Source of the DNA: Kitasatospora phosalacinea
GTDB lineage: Bacteria; Actinomycetota; Actinomycetes; Streptomycetales; Streptomycetaceae
DNA: 46,627 nucleotides
NCBI RefSeq assembly: GCF_000716545.1
Contig: NZ_JNWZ01000053.1
Location: forward strand, 1 to 46,627
Reading direction: 5' to 3'
The notes beneath the pieces were generated by a model. The model made no database searches and was not told where the DNA came from. It saw nothing but the letters and a program-made list of their open reading frames with translations. The stretch's first letter is position 1, and each line of letters begins with the position of its first letter. The position numbers and the translations under genes are program-made. Shown here piece by piece: positions 8,064 to 15,775 of this stretch.

Positions 8064-8765
8064 TCAGGTCCGGTGCTGGTCGATCGTCCGGCGCAGGAGT
8101 GCGATCCGGTTGGAGGTCAGCGAGTCGACCCCGAGGGCGAGCATCCGTCGCATGGTGCGTCGCAGGTCCACGGTCCAGGTCGCCAGTCCCATCCCGGCGT
8201 CGTGGGCGGAGGCCACCAGTCGCTCGTCGACCAACCCGAAAGGCGGATTGAGGTAGCTGGGGCGCAGTTCGTCGAGCAGCCGCCGCTTGGGCAGTTGCGG
8301 CCGCTTCCAGGTCAGGGAGATCTCCGCTCCCGGCGCCAGCTCGCGCACCGCGAGCATGGCCGTGACCGGCCCGCAGAAGGCGACGCGGTCCTCCACCCCG
8401 AGTTCGCTGACGGCCCGCCAGGTGGCGGCGGCCGGCCCGTCCCCGTCCAGGTCGATCATCAGCCGTGCACCGCCCGTGGCGGCGACGGTCTGCAGGGCCT
8501 CGGCGAGGGTGGGGATCCGGAGCCCGGGGGCGGCCACTTCCTCCAGTTGTTCGAGCGTCACGCGGTCGATCCGGCGCTGGTCGTTCCACAGCCGTTCGAG
8601 GGTGTGGTCGTGCAGCAGCACGGGCACTCCGTCCCGGGTGAGCCGGACGTCGACCTCGACGGCGTCGGCTCCGGCGGCGAGAGCCGCGCTGACCGCCGGC
8701 AGGGTGTTCTCGCGGTGCAGGTACGGGTCACCACGGTGGGCAACGGCACGCACGCGGCTCTTCAA
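8064..8765 (-). CDS. Glycerophosphodiester phosphodiesterase family protein
   Basis: 233 residues, GDPD family TIM barrel: AHRGDPYLHRENTL (catalytic His10 and Glu19), AVEVDVRLTRDGVPVLLHD (metal ligands Glu37 and Asp39, catalytic His52), later IPTLAEAL and LMIDLDGDG. The enzyme hydrolyses glycerophosphodiesters to glycerol-3-phosphate and an alcohol. No signal peptide is evident, so a cytoplasmic enzyme is likely. The start is a TTG at 8765 supported by GAGGGAG upstream. It lies upstream of the AI-2E gene on the same strand with a 128-base gap, so a shared transcript is possible. Confidence 0.9.
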   Translation of the reverse strand: MKSRVRAVAHRGDPYLHRENTLPAVSAALAAGADAVEVDVRLTRDGVPVLLHDHTLERLWNDQRRIDRVTLEQLEEVAAPGLRIPTLAEALQTVAATGGARLMIDLDGDGPAAATWRAVSELGVEDRVAFCGPVTAMLAVRELAPGAEISLTWKRPQLPKRRLLDELRPSYLNPPFGLVDERLVASAHDAGMGLATWTVDLRRTMRRMLALGVDSLTSNRIALLRRTIDQHRT

Positions 8766-8902
8766 CGGGATCTCCCTCTCGCACGGTCGGAATACTCACA
8801 GCACTGGCCGCCCCGCCACCGGTCGGCCGTAGACCTCCGCATCCTAGGCGGCGTCAGTTCGCGTCCGTTGCCCGGCTGCCGCCGGTGCCGACCGGCCGAG
8901 CC

Positions 8903-9316
8903 TCAGCGCCGCTCGACCACGACGTTGGTCGACTTGATCACCGCGGTGGCGGGTGCTCCGGGAACGAGGCCGAGTTCCTCGGCGGAGTCGCGGCTGATCA
9001 GGGAGACCACCCGGAACGGGCCGGCCTGGATCTCCACCTGCGCGGCGACGTCTCCCAGGACGACGGCGGTCACGATCCCGGGGAACCGGTTCCGGGCCGA
9101 GGAACGCCCTTCCACCTCACTGTTCTCCGGCCGGGCCAGCTCCCGGGCGAACGCCGCGAGTTCCGCCCCGGCGATGATCCGGTGGCCGTGCTCGTCACGC
9201 ATCGCCGGCAGCCGGCCCGCGTCCACCCACCGCCGCATGGTGTCGGCACTCACCCCGAGCATCGAGGCGGCCTCTCCGATGCGGTACGGGTGGACGGGCC
9301 GGTCGGACGTGGCCAT
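8903..9316 (-). CDS. HTH plus TOBE-domain molybdate-binding-type regulator
   Basis: 137 residues from ATG 9316, which has GGGAG eight bases upstream; in-frame ATGs at 9364 and 9394 are less likely. Residues about 10-60 form a MerR/excisionase-type helix-turn-helix (YRIGEAASMLGVSADTMRRWVDAGRLPA). The C-terminal half is a TOBE/MOP domain (FPGIVTAVVLGDVAAQVEIQ ... VVSLISRDSAEELGL), which binds oxyanions such as molybdate or tungstate. Such HTH-TOBE proteins usually sit near modABC, but no molybdate transporter is next to it in this window. Likely a molybdate-sensing regulator or storage protein. Confidence 0.8.
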   Translation of the reverse strand: MATSDRPVHPYRIGEAASMLGVSADTMRRWVDAGRLPAMRDEHGHRIIAGAELAAFARELARPENSEVEGRSSARNRFPGIVTAVVLGDVAAQVEIQAGPFRVVSLISRDSAEELGLVPGAPATAVIKSTNVVVERR

Positions 9317-9430
9317 CGATGCGGCTCCCGGGCGATTCAAGAACGGACTGGCGGACCCCGCCATCCTGCCGTACCGGCCCCCGTCCCCACGCACACCCCA
9401 CCACCCCCGGGGCCCGGGATCCGGCCACTG

Positions 9431-9520
9431 CCCGTCCGGCGAACGCCCACCCGAGGAACACCCGCCCGGCGAACGCCCACCCGAGGAACGCCCGCCCGGC
9501 GAACACTCACCCGCCGAGGA
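9431..9520. repeat. Three tandem 30-bp repeats
   Basis: Three adjacent 30-base units at 9431-9460, 9461-9490 and 9491-9520 share the core GGCGAAC and a following CACCCG, with a few substitutions. The motif GGCGAACGCCCGTCCG recurs at 9541-9556. Because 30 is a multiple of three, the plus frame reads as decapeptides like PPGERPPEER, but no start or ribosome site supports a gene. The tract lies between two minus-strand genes. Confidence 0.7.
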
Positions 9521-9598
9521 TCCACACGGCGCGCCTACCCGGCGAACGCCCGTCCGCAGCCCGGCCCGGCCCGGCGCGGTGCGCTGCGGGCCGTGGCG

Positions 9599-10828
9599 TC
9601 AGTCCCCGCCGAACAGCTCCCGCCGCGCCGCGTCCCCGGCGGTCAGCACCGCTCCGGCCAGGACGGCGCCGCCGCCCGCGGTGCCGGCCCGCACCTCGGT
9701 GGCGAGCGGGGAGAGCCGGGCCAGGTGCTGCTCCACCCGGTCGGCCAGTTCGGGGCCGCCGGCCTGTCCGATCTCGCCGCCCAGCACCACGCAGCCCGGG
9801 TCGAGCACGACGCAGATCGCGGAGGCTCCGATGGCGATGCGCAGCGCCAGTTCGTCCAGGAAGCCGTCGGCCCCGGTCTCGACGGCCTGCCGCACCACGG
9901 CCTCGGCGGCCTCTCCCCCGTCCTCGCCGTCGAGGCCGGGGCCGGGTGTGAGGCCGTGGCGGGCGGCGAGCTCGCAGACCGCGGCGCTCGACACCGTGGA
10001 GTGGAAGCCGGCGTCGCACTTCGTGGCGCCGGGCAGTCCCAACGTCCCGGGGACGGGCAGGAACCCGATCTCGCCGGTGCCGCCGGAGGCCCCCCGGCGC
10101 AGGCGGCCGTCCAGCACCACGGAGGCGCCGACGCCGTGCCCCAGCCAGATCAGTGCGAAGTCCCGCCTGCCCCGGGCCGCGCCGATGCGGTGCTCGGCGA
10201 TCCCGGCGAGGTTCACCTCGTTCTCCAGGATCACCTCCGTCCCGGGGCGGGAGCGCAGGGCGGCGAGCAGCTTGGCGTGCCACTCGGGCAGCTTGCCGGA
10301 GTTGTTGAGCGTGCCCGTCGCCGGGTCGACCAGGCCCGGCGCGCCGACGGCCACGGTGTGCAGTTCCCGCGCCCCGACTTCGGCCGCGGTGGCGAGCAGC
10401 GTCTCGACGGTCCGTTCCACCAGCAGGTCGCCGTCGGCCGCTCCGGCCTCCGTCCCCCCGCCCGGGGTTCCCGTGCCGGGGGCGGCGGCGATGGTGGCCG
10501 TGCCGAGGGTCCGGCCGGTCAGGTCGGCGACCACCATGCTGACGCCGGTGGCACGGATGTCGATCCCGGCGAGGTGGGCGCGGTCGGCGACCAGCCCGTA
10601 CAGCCGGGCGTTGGGGCCCCGGCGCAGTGCGGCGCTCTCTCCGGTGTGGGCGACCAGGCCGCTGCGCTGGAGTCGTTCGAGCAGGTCGGCGACGGTGGGT
10701 CGGGAGAGCCCGGTCAGAGTGCGCAGGTCGGATGCGGTGAGGGGCCCCCGTTCGAGCAGCAGGTCGAGGGCGAGCCGGTCGTTGATGGCCCGGGCGGTGC
10801 TCGGCGTGGCGGTGCGAGCGGTCGTCAT
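9599..10828 (-). CDS. ROK-family transcriptional repressor
   Basis: 409 residues. The N-terminal winged helix-turn-helix (about 20-70; PLTASDLRTLTGLSRPTVADLL) precedes a ROK sugar-kinase-like domain (VAVGAPGLVDPATGTLNNSG; GGTGEIGFLPV; CVVLGGEIG). The usual ROK zinc motif His is replaced: GEIGH is GEIGF here and no CxCGxxGC is seen, which favours a pure repressor over an active glucokinase. ATG 10828 has GGAAGG upstream. It is divergent from an MFS transporter, with a 23-bp palindrome between them, so it probably represses that transporter and itself, with an unknown sugar as inducer. Confidence 0.88.
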   Translation of the reverse strand: MTTARTATPSTARAINDRLALDLLLERGPLTASDLRTLTGLSRPTVADLLERLQRSGLVAHTGESAALRRGPNARLYGLVADRAHLAGIDIRATGVSMVVADLTGRTLGTATIAAAPGTGTPGGGTEAGAADGDLLVERTVETLLATAAEVGARELHTVAVGAPGLVDPATGTLNNSGKLPEWHAKLLAALRSRPGTEVILENEVNLAGIAEHRIGAARGRRDFALIWLGHGVGASVVLDGRLRRGASGGTGEIGFLPVPGTLGLPGATKCDAGFHSTVSSAAVCELAARHGLTPGPGLDGEDGGEAAEAVVRQAVETGADGFLDELALRIAIGASAICVVLDPGCVVLGGEIGQAGGPELADRVEQHLARLSPLATEVRAGTAGGGAVLAGAVLTAGDAARRELFGGD

Positions 10829-10852
10829 GAGCCTGCATCCTTCCAGAGGTTT

Positions 10853-10875
10853 CTATCAGGCAGGGTCCCTGATAG
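10853..10875. promoter_or_regulatory. Palindromic operator between the ROK and MFS genes
   Basis: Perfect 8-base arms CTATCAGG (10853-10860) and CCTGATAG (10868-10875) flank a 7-base spacer that itself holds AGGG/CCC symmetry. It lies in the 84-base divergent gap, 25 bases from the ROK start and 37 from the MFS start. The position and symmetry match an operator for the adjacent ROK repressor; binding is inferred. Confidence 0.65.
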
Positions 10876-10912
10876 TTTATTGCCATCCGACCGACCCAAG
10901 GGGGAGCCCGGC

Positions 10913-12109
10913 ATGGGCGAGACTCTCAAGGACGTCCAGCGCGCAAGGGTGAGCGTGGCGCTGGTCTTCGCCGTCCACGGTGCCGTCACCGGCACCTTCG
11001 TCACCCGCATTCCGTGGATCAAGGACCACCTCGACCTGAGCCCCGGCCAGCTGGGCCTGGCCCTGGTGTTCCCCGCGGTCGGCGCGTCGGTGGCCATGCC
11101 GCTGGCCGGCCGGATCGTGCACCGCCTGGGTGCCAGGACGGCACTGCGGGGCCTGCTGACGCTGTGGTGCCTGTCGCTGGCGCTGCCCGCGCTCTCCCCG
11201 CACCTGGTGGTGTTCTGCCTGTCGCTGTTCCTCTACGGCGCGACGGCCGGCATGTCCGACGTGGCGATGAACGCGCAGGGCGTCGAGGTCGAGCAGCGGC
11301 TCGACCGGTCGATCATGTCCGGTCTGCACGGCATGTGGAGCGTCGGCGGTCTGATCGCCTCCGCCTTCGGTGTGCTGGCGGCCCACCAGCACGTCGACGC
11401 CCGGGTCCAGTACGCGGTGACGGCCGCGATCCTGGTGGTGCTCGCCCAGGTGGTCTCCCGCGGGGTGCTGGACGTCCGGCCGACCGCGGGGGAGGAGGCG
11501 CCGCCGCGTTTCGCCCTGCCTCCGAAGGAAGCGCTGGTCATCGGCCTGGTCGGGTTCTGCGCCGTGTTCGCCGAGGGCGCGTCGATGGACTGGAGCGGCG
11601 TCTACCTCCGTGACATCACCGGCGCCTCCTCCTCGGTCGCCGCCGCCTGCTTCACCGCCTTCGCCGCCACCATGGCCGCGGCCCGCCTGGCCGGTGACGC
11701 GGTCGTGCGCCGGCTCGGCCCGGTGCGCGCCGTCCGGCTGAGCGGCGTGGTCGCCACCACCGGCGGCCTGCTGGTGGTGTTCGCGAGCAGCCCGTACGTG
11801 GCCATCCCGGGCTTCGCACTGATCGGCATCGGCATCGCCGTGGTGGTCCCGCTCGCGTTCGCCGCCGCGGGCCGGGCCGGCAGCAACCCGAGCCAGTCCA
11901 TCGCCGGTGTCGCCACCATCACCTACACCTCCGGCCTGGTCGCCCCGGCCGTGGTCGGCGGCATCGCACAGGCCAGTTCGCTGACCGTCTCCTTCATCGC
12001 GGTCACGCTGCTGGCGGCCGCACTGATCCCCTCCGCGACGGCGATGCGGCACCGCAAGTCGGTCGACACCCCGGTAGCTGCCTCCGGCTCCCTGGAGCCG
12101 ATCCACTGA
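10913..12109 (+). CDS. MFS transporter, likely under ROK control
   Basis: 398 residues with about twelve hydrophobic segments. The start ATG 10913 follows GGGGGAG. The sequence shows an MFS first half (VALVFAVHGAVTGTFVTRIP; GRIVHRLGARTALRG) and is closest in feel to YbjJ-type inner membrane MFS proteins (MSDVAMNAQGVEVE; FAEGASMDWSGVYLRD). The latter two motifs are strongly reminiscent of that subfamily, whose substrates are not settled; sugars or efflux are possible. It sits divergently from the ROK regulator and ends before a very stable terminator. Confidence 0.85.
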   Translation: MGETLKDVQRARVSVALVFAVHGAVTGTFVTRIPWIKDHLDLSPGQLGLALVFPAVGASVAMPLAGRIVHRLGARTALRGLLTLWCLSLALPALSPHLVVFCLSLFLYGATAGMSDVAMNAQGVEVEQRLDRSIMSGLHGMWSVGGLIASAFGVLAAHQHVDARVQYAVTAAILVVLAQVVSRGVLDVRPTAGEEAPPRFALPPKEALVIGLVGFCAVFAEGASMDWSGVYLRDITGASSSVAAACFTAFAATMAAARLAGDAVVRRLGPVRAVRLSGVVATTGGLLVVFASSPYVAIPGFALIGIGIAVVVPLAFAAAGRAGSNPSQSIAGVATITYTSGLVAPAVVGGIAQASSLTVSFIAVTLLAAALIPSATAMRHRKSVDTPVAASGSLEPIH

Positions 12110-12415
12110 CGGACGACCGGACAATGGGCGGCCGGCCGTCCGCCGAGGGGCGCGGGAGATTCACTCCCGCGCCCCTCGGCGTCTGCTCCCCGCCGCACAC
12201 CGAGCCGCCGTCGAACCGGCCGCCACCGGGTCACCCGCCGGACCCGCACGGCAGGCCCTCCGCCTCGAGGGCCCCGGCCGCAGCGGGGCCGGGAGCAGGG
12301 CGTTCCGCGCGGGCCCGACGTGCCCCGGCACTGGCACTGGCCCGCGCCGGCCCGCGCTGGCCCGCGCCGACCCCGGTGATCTGCGCTTCCTTCCTTCCGT
12401 GCGATGCTCCTGGTC
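12110..12415. other. Intergenic region with terminator, before nfo
   Basis: About 306 bases. The first part carries the 18-bp terminator hairpin (12141-12181). The remainder is GC-rich with a short repetitive stretch around 12331-12370 (repeated GCCCGCGC / CTGGCCCGCGC). No gene or clear promoter is seen. Confidence 0.5.
12141..12181 (+). terminator. Strong intrinsic-type hairpin after the MFS gene
   Basis: Perfect 18-base arms (12141-12158 and 12164-12181, beginning CGCCGAGGGGCG) enclose the loop ATTCA. No T-run follows, common in Streptomyces terminators. It lies 31 bases after the MFS stop. Confidence 0.8.
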
Positions 12416-13318
12416 ATGGATTCCGTCCCGCGCAACCCGATCGGCGCCCACGTCCCCGTCGCCGGGAAGGGGCTGGCCGGCACGGGGCTGGCCTACGCCG
12501 AGAAGGTCGGGGCGGAGGCGGTGCAGGTGTTCGTCGCCAACCCGCGCGGGTGGGCCACCCCCGCCGGGAACCCCGCGCACGACCTGGCCTTCCGGACGGC
12601 CTGTGCCGAACGGGGCATCCCGGCGTACGTGCACGCGCCCTACCTGATCAACTTCGGCTCCGACTCGGCCGCCACCCGGGAGCGCTCCGCCGAGTCCCTG
12701 ACCCACTCGCTGCACCGTTCGGCCGCGATCGGCGCCCTCGGCACGGTCGTGCACACCGGCTCCGCGCTCTGCGGCACCCGGGCGGAGGCACTCGCCCAGG
12801 TCCGCGCCCAGGTGCTGCCGATCCTGGACGGCCTCGACCGGTACGGCGCCGACGCCCCGTGGCTGCTGCTGGAACCGACGGCGGGCCAGGGCAGTTCGCT
12901 CTGCTCCCGGATGGAGGACCTCGCCGCCTACCTGGACGCCCTCGACCACCATCCGCTGGTCGGCGTCTGCCTGGACACCTGCCACGCCTTCGCGGCCGGC
13001 CACGACCTGGCCGCACCGGACGGGATCGACGAGCTCTTCGACGCCCTGCACCGGGCGGTCGGCCACGACCGGCTGCGGCTGATCCACGCCAACGACTCGC
13101 AGGACGTCGCGGGCGCCCGCAAGGACCGCCACGAGAACATCGGCGCCGGACACATCGGGGCGGCCGCGTTCGAGGCACTGCTCGCGCACCCCGCCACCGC
13201 CGGCGTCCCCCTGATCATCGAGACCCCGGACGGCCGCCACGACCCCGCCCGGGTCGAGGGTGCCCGCCAGACCGCCGACATCGACCTGCTCAAACGGTTG
13301 CGCCGCCCCGCCCCCTGA
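12416..13318 (+). CDS. nfo: Deoxyribonuclease IV (AP endonuclease, Nfo)
   Basis: 300 residues matching endonuclease IV, a TIM-barrel enzyme with three zinc ions that cuts abasic sites in base-excision repair. Visible family motifs in order: IGAHVPVAGKG, VFVANPRGW, VHAPYLINFGS, VVHTGS, LLLEPTAGQG, CLDTCHAFAAGHD, LIHANDSQDVAGARKDRHENIGAGHIG, LIIETPDG. These contain the conserved His, Glu and Asp ligands. ATG 12416 is preferred to ATG 12404 since the family start follows directly, though neither has a clear ribosome site. The 3' end overlaps a 20-base tandem duplication. Confidence 0.92.
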   Translation: MDSVPRNPIGAHVPVAGKGLAGTGLAYAEKVGAEAVQVFVANPRGWATPAGNPAHDLAFRTACAERGIPAYVHAPYLINFGSDSAATRERSAESLTHSLHRSAAIGALGTVVHTGSALCGTRAEALAQVRAQVLPILDGLDRYGADAPWLLLEPTAGQGSSLCSRMEDLAAYLDALDHHPLVGVCLDTCHAFAAGHDLAAPDGIDELFDALHRAVGHDRLRLIHANDSQDVAGARKDRHENIGAGHIGAAAFEALLAHPATAGVPLIIETPDGRHDPARVEGARQTADIDLLKRLRRPAP

Positions 13319-13374
13319 ACCGCCGCCCCGCCCCCTGAACCGCCTCCCCCTCCGAACCGCCTCCCCCTCTGAAC
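13301..13374. repeat. Tandem repeats spanning the nfo stop codon
   Basis: Two identical 20-base units (13301-13320 and 13321-13340, starting CGCCGCCCCG and ending CTGAAC) are followed by two 17-base relatives (13341-13357 and 13358-13374, starting CGCCTCCCCC). The nfo stop TGA (13316-13318) lies inside the first unit, so each unit carries a TGA. Probably replication-slippage expansion. Confidence 0.7.
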
Positions 13375-13415
13375 CGCCTCCCCCGCACCCGCTCGGCGCC
13401 AGTTAAGCTCCCCGG

Positions 13416-14201
13416 GTGCCCGCCCCGCAGCCGATAGCCGCACCCGTCACCCCCTCCGTCACCCCCTCCGGCGCCGACTCCGCCACCACCACCGAACTCC
13501 CCGAGCCCGTCGAAGCCGCCGGCCCCGTTCAGCCTCCCCCGGCACAGCCGCACCCTCCCGTGCGCCGTCCGCCCCGCGGGGCCCTGCTGCGCCTCGGCGC
13601 GCTGCTCGCGGTGCTCGCCGCGGCCGCGGCCTCGCTGCTGCTGTGGGACCCGTCCGCCGTCATGTCCGCCGCCGACGGCCCGTGGCGGATGCCGATCGCG
13701 CTCGCGGTGTACGCCTTCGGCACGGTGGCCTTCCTGCCGCGTCCGGCATTGAACGCGGCGATGGGGGCGCTGTTCGGTTCGCTGTGGGGCGTGCCGCTGG
13801 CGGTCGCGGGGTCGGCGGTCGGTGCGGCGGTGGCGTTCGTCCTCGGGCGCCGGCTGGGGCGCGAGGCGCTGCGTCCGCTGGTGCGCGGCAAGGTGCTCAC
13901 GGAGATCGACCGGCGCCTGTCCGAGCAGGGCTTCCGCAGCGTGCTGCTGGTCCGGCTGTTCCCGGGCGCGCCGTTCCAGGCCGGCAACCTCGCGTGCGCG
14001 TTCTCCGGCGTGGGGTTCTGGCCGTACCTCGCGGGCACCGCCCTCGGCGTGGTGCCGACCACCGCCGCGTACGTGGTCGCGGGGGCGAGCGCGAGTTCGC
14101 CCACCTCGCCGGCCTTCCTGGTCTCGGCCGGGGTGATCGCCGCGATGTGCGTGTTCAGCGCCGTCTCGCTCTGGCGGGCCCGCCCGCGCCGCTCCGCCTG
14201 A
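13416..14201 (+). CDS. VTT (TVP38/TMEM64, DedA-superfamily) membrane protein
   Basis: 261 residues. A Pro/Ala-rich N-terminal tail of about 55 residues is followed by about six hydrophobic segments. The family core is VYAFGTVAFLPRPALNAAMGALFGSLWG, then FRSVLLVRLFPGAPFQAGNLACAFSGVGFWPYLAGTALGVVPTTAAYV, which fits the VTT domain with its conserved R-x-[FL]-P-x-x-P/PF region. VTT proteins are linked to lipid scrambling or polyprenyl-phosphate recycling. GTG 13416 is the start; ribosome site is weak (no clear GGAG). No obvious operon partner. Confidence 0.85.
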   Translation: MPAPQPIAAPVTPSVTPSGADSATTTELPEPVEAAGPVQPPPAQPHPPVRRPPRGALLRLGALLAVLAAAAASLLLWDPSAVMSAADGPWRMPIALAVYAFGTVAFLPRPALNAAMGALFGSLWGVPLAVAGSAVGAAVAFVLGRRLGREALRPLVRGKVLTEIDRRLSEQGFRSVLLVRLFPGAPFQAGNLACAFSGVGFWPYLAGTALGVVPTTAAYVVAGASASSPTSPAFLVSAGVIAAMCVFSAVSLWRARPRRSA

Positions 14202-14292
14202 CGCCCGCCACCGGAACGACGACCGCTCCCGGCCGGGCCGCCTCACCGAGGACGGTCGCACGGACCGAACGCCCGGCCGGACGGGGCGACCC

Positions 14293-14661
14293 TCAGTGCT
14301 CCACCTCGGGCGACCACTCGCCGAGCGAGCGCAGCACCGCCGTGTTGGCGGCCATCACGGCGCCGAGCCCGAGCGCCCACCAGGGGTGTCCGGCGATCGC
14401 CAGCAGCGCGACCGCGCCGCCCCAGACCAGCAGTTGCACGCCGTACCAGAGCACCGCCGAACCGCGGACCGGCCGCCGGGGTGCCGCATAACGTCCCCAG
14501 AGCACGACCGCCAGGGCCGGCAGCGCGAGTGCGACCAACACCCGGAGGACGACCGGACCGTGCGGCCACGCCCCGTAGCCGCCGACCGCCAGTGCCACCA
14601 GTGAGGCCAGTTCCAGCAGGAAACGCAGCGTCAGCTGAGCCCCCGTCATCCCCTTGCGCAC
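14293..14661 (-). CDS. YrdB-like DUF2568 membrane protein
   Basis: A 118-122 residue membrane protein with about four hydrophobic helices and the pattern LTLRFLLELASLVALAVGGY and VLWGRYAAPRRP near its middle, resembling the YrdB/DUF2568 family of unknown function. The likely start is ATG 14649 (MTGAQL) with AAGGGG before it; GTG 14661 is the alternative. Convergent with the VTT gene. Function unknown. Confidence 0.75.
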   Translation of the reverse strand: MRKGMTGAQLTLRFLLELASLVALAVGGYGAWPHGPVVLRVLVALALPALAVVLWGRYAAPRRPVRGSAVLWYGVQLLVWGGAVALLAIAGHPWWALGLGAVMAANTAVLRSLGEWSPEVEH

Positions 14662-14805
14662 CTCGTACCCGCCCCGTTCCCCGCCACGCCCTCCGATGAT
14701 CCGCTCTTCCTACCACGCTGCCCGTCAAAACCGCACCACCGCACCCACCCGCACACCACCGCGCCCACCCGCGCACTGCCCGCACACCACCGCGCCCGCC
14801 CGCGC

Positions 14806-14859
14806 ACCGCCCGGACACCGCCCGGACGCCGCCCGGACGCCGCCCGGACGCCGCCCGAC
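14806..14859. repeat. 11-bp tandem repeats upstream of the DinB gene
   Basis: Five units of an 11-base motif ACCGCCCGGAC/GCCGCCCGGAC, the last incomplete. A less regular CCGCACACCACCGCG-type repetition lies just upstream (about 14734-14800). The tract is within the divergent gap between the YrdB-like and DinB genes, 52 bases before the DinB start. Confidence 0.6.
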
Positions 14860-14911
14860 GGGGGCGGAAAACGGTTCGCCCGGTCGGACCGATCTGCCCC
14901 ACCATGTCCAC

Positions 14912-15439
14912 ATGACGAACACCAGTTCCGCCACCGCCCGCACCAGCCCGCCCTTCGCCGCCGACGAGGCGGTGATGCTCGGCGCCTGGCTGGACTTCCA
15001 CCGCGCCACGCTCGCCCTCAAGTGCGAGGGCCTGACACCCGACCAGCTCCGCGAACGCGCCTGTCCACCGTCCTCGCTCTCCCTGCTCGGGCTGGTGCGG
15101 CACCTGACGGAGGTGGAGCGCCACTGGTTCCGCCAGGTGCTGGACGGCCAGGAGCTCGACCCGGCCGGCCGCTACTGGTCGGACGAGTTCCCGGACGGCG
15201 ACTTCGACCTGGTGGACGGGGCCGACCCGGTCGCCGACACCGCCGCGTGGCAGCAGGAGGTGGCGTTCGCCCGGTCCGCCGCCGAGGGCCTGCCGCTGGA
15301 CACGGTCGGCAGGGGCCAGTGGCGCGGCAACGAGGTGACGCTGCGTTGGATCCTGGTGCACATGATCGAGGAGTACGCCCGCCACAACGGCCACGCCGAT
15401 CTGCTCCGGGAACGGATCGACGGCTCCACCGGCGAGTAG
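14912..15439 (+). CDS. DinB/DUF664-family protein (thiol-transferase type)
   Basis: 175 residues. The four-helix DinB fold is suggested by VMLGAWLDFHRATLALKCEG, LTPDQLRERACPPS, LLGLVRHLTEVERHWFRQVL (helix 2 His) and the C-terminal IEEYARHNGHADLLRERIDG with two His. In actinomycetes many such proteins are mycothiol- or bacillithiol-dependent S-transferases with a metal bound by three His. ATG 14912 is chosen because the domain begins right after it. Function is by family only. Confidence 0.85.
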   Translation: MTNTSSATARTSPPFAADEAVMLGAWLDFHRATLALKCEGLTPDQLRERACPPSSLSLLGLVRHLTEVERHWFRQVLDGQELDPAGRYWSDEFPDGDFDLVDGADPVADTAAWQQEVAFARSAAEGLPLDTVGRGQWRGNEVTLRWILVHMIEEYARHNGHADLLRERIDGSTGE

Positions 15440-15775
15440 CCGCACCCCGCGCCACCCCCCGGGTGCGCGCCCCTCGGCCGCGACCCGCCACCCCGGAGTG
15501 AAGCCGTTACACGATTGTTGACAGTGAGTCAACTAACGTCCGGATGCCACCGGTAGGGTCGTCGCGCGCAACCGTTCACCTGTCGGTGGCGTCCTGTCGA
15601 ATATCCGGACAACCACGGATTTTCCCGCGCGCCACAACCCGTCCAGTGGGTACAAGCGGGCACATCTACGGTGATCAGTGCGATACTCGGACAGTTCCAA
15701 CAAGTGGATGACGTGTCAAAACGATCCGTCGTCCTCCGGGGGACGAGTACGGAACGAGAAAGGGAGGCGCGGCTA
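15440..15775. other. Intergenic region before sepF
   Basis: About 336 bases. It contains the inverted repeat at 15517-15533 and a TTGACA box (15518-15523) inside it, so promoter elements for sepF probably lie here, though no matching -10 is clear. The rest has ordinary GC-rich sequence with no gene on either strand. Confidence 0.5.
15517..15533. promoter_or_regulatory. Inverted repeat in the sepF upstream region
   Basis: Perfect arms GTTGAC (15517-15522) and GTCAAC (15528-15533) around AGTGA. It contains a TTGACA-like -35 box, so a bound protein could block RNA polymerase. Located about 240 bases before the sepF start. Symmetry and location only. Confidence 0.4.

Noticed and set aside
8885..10912. 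Long plus-strand frame joined in phase to the MFS gene
   Set aside because: It runs antisense to the HTH-TOBE and ROK genes with Pro/Gly/Arg-rich text; the ATG at 10913 with GGGGGAG marks the real start.
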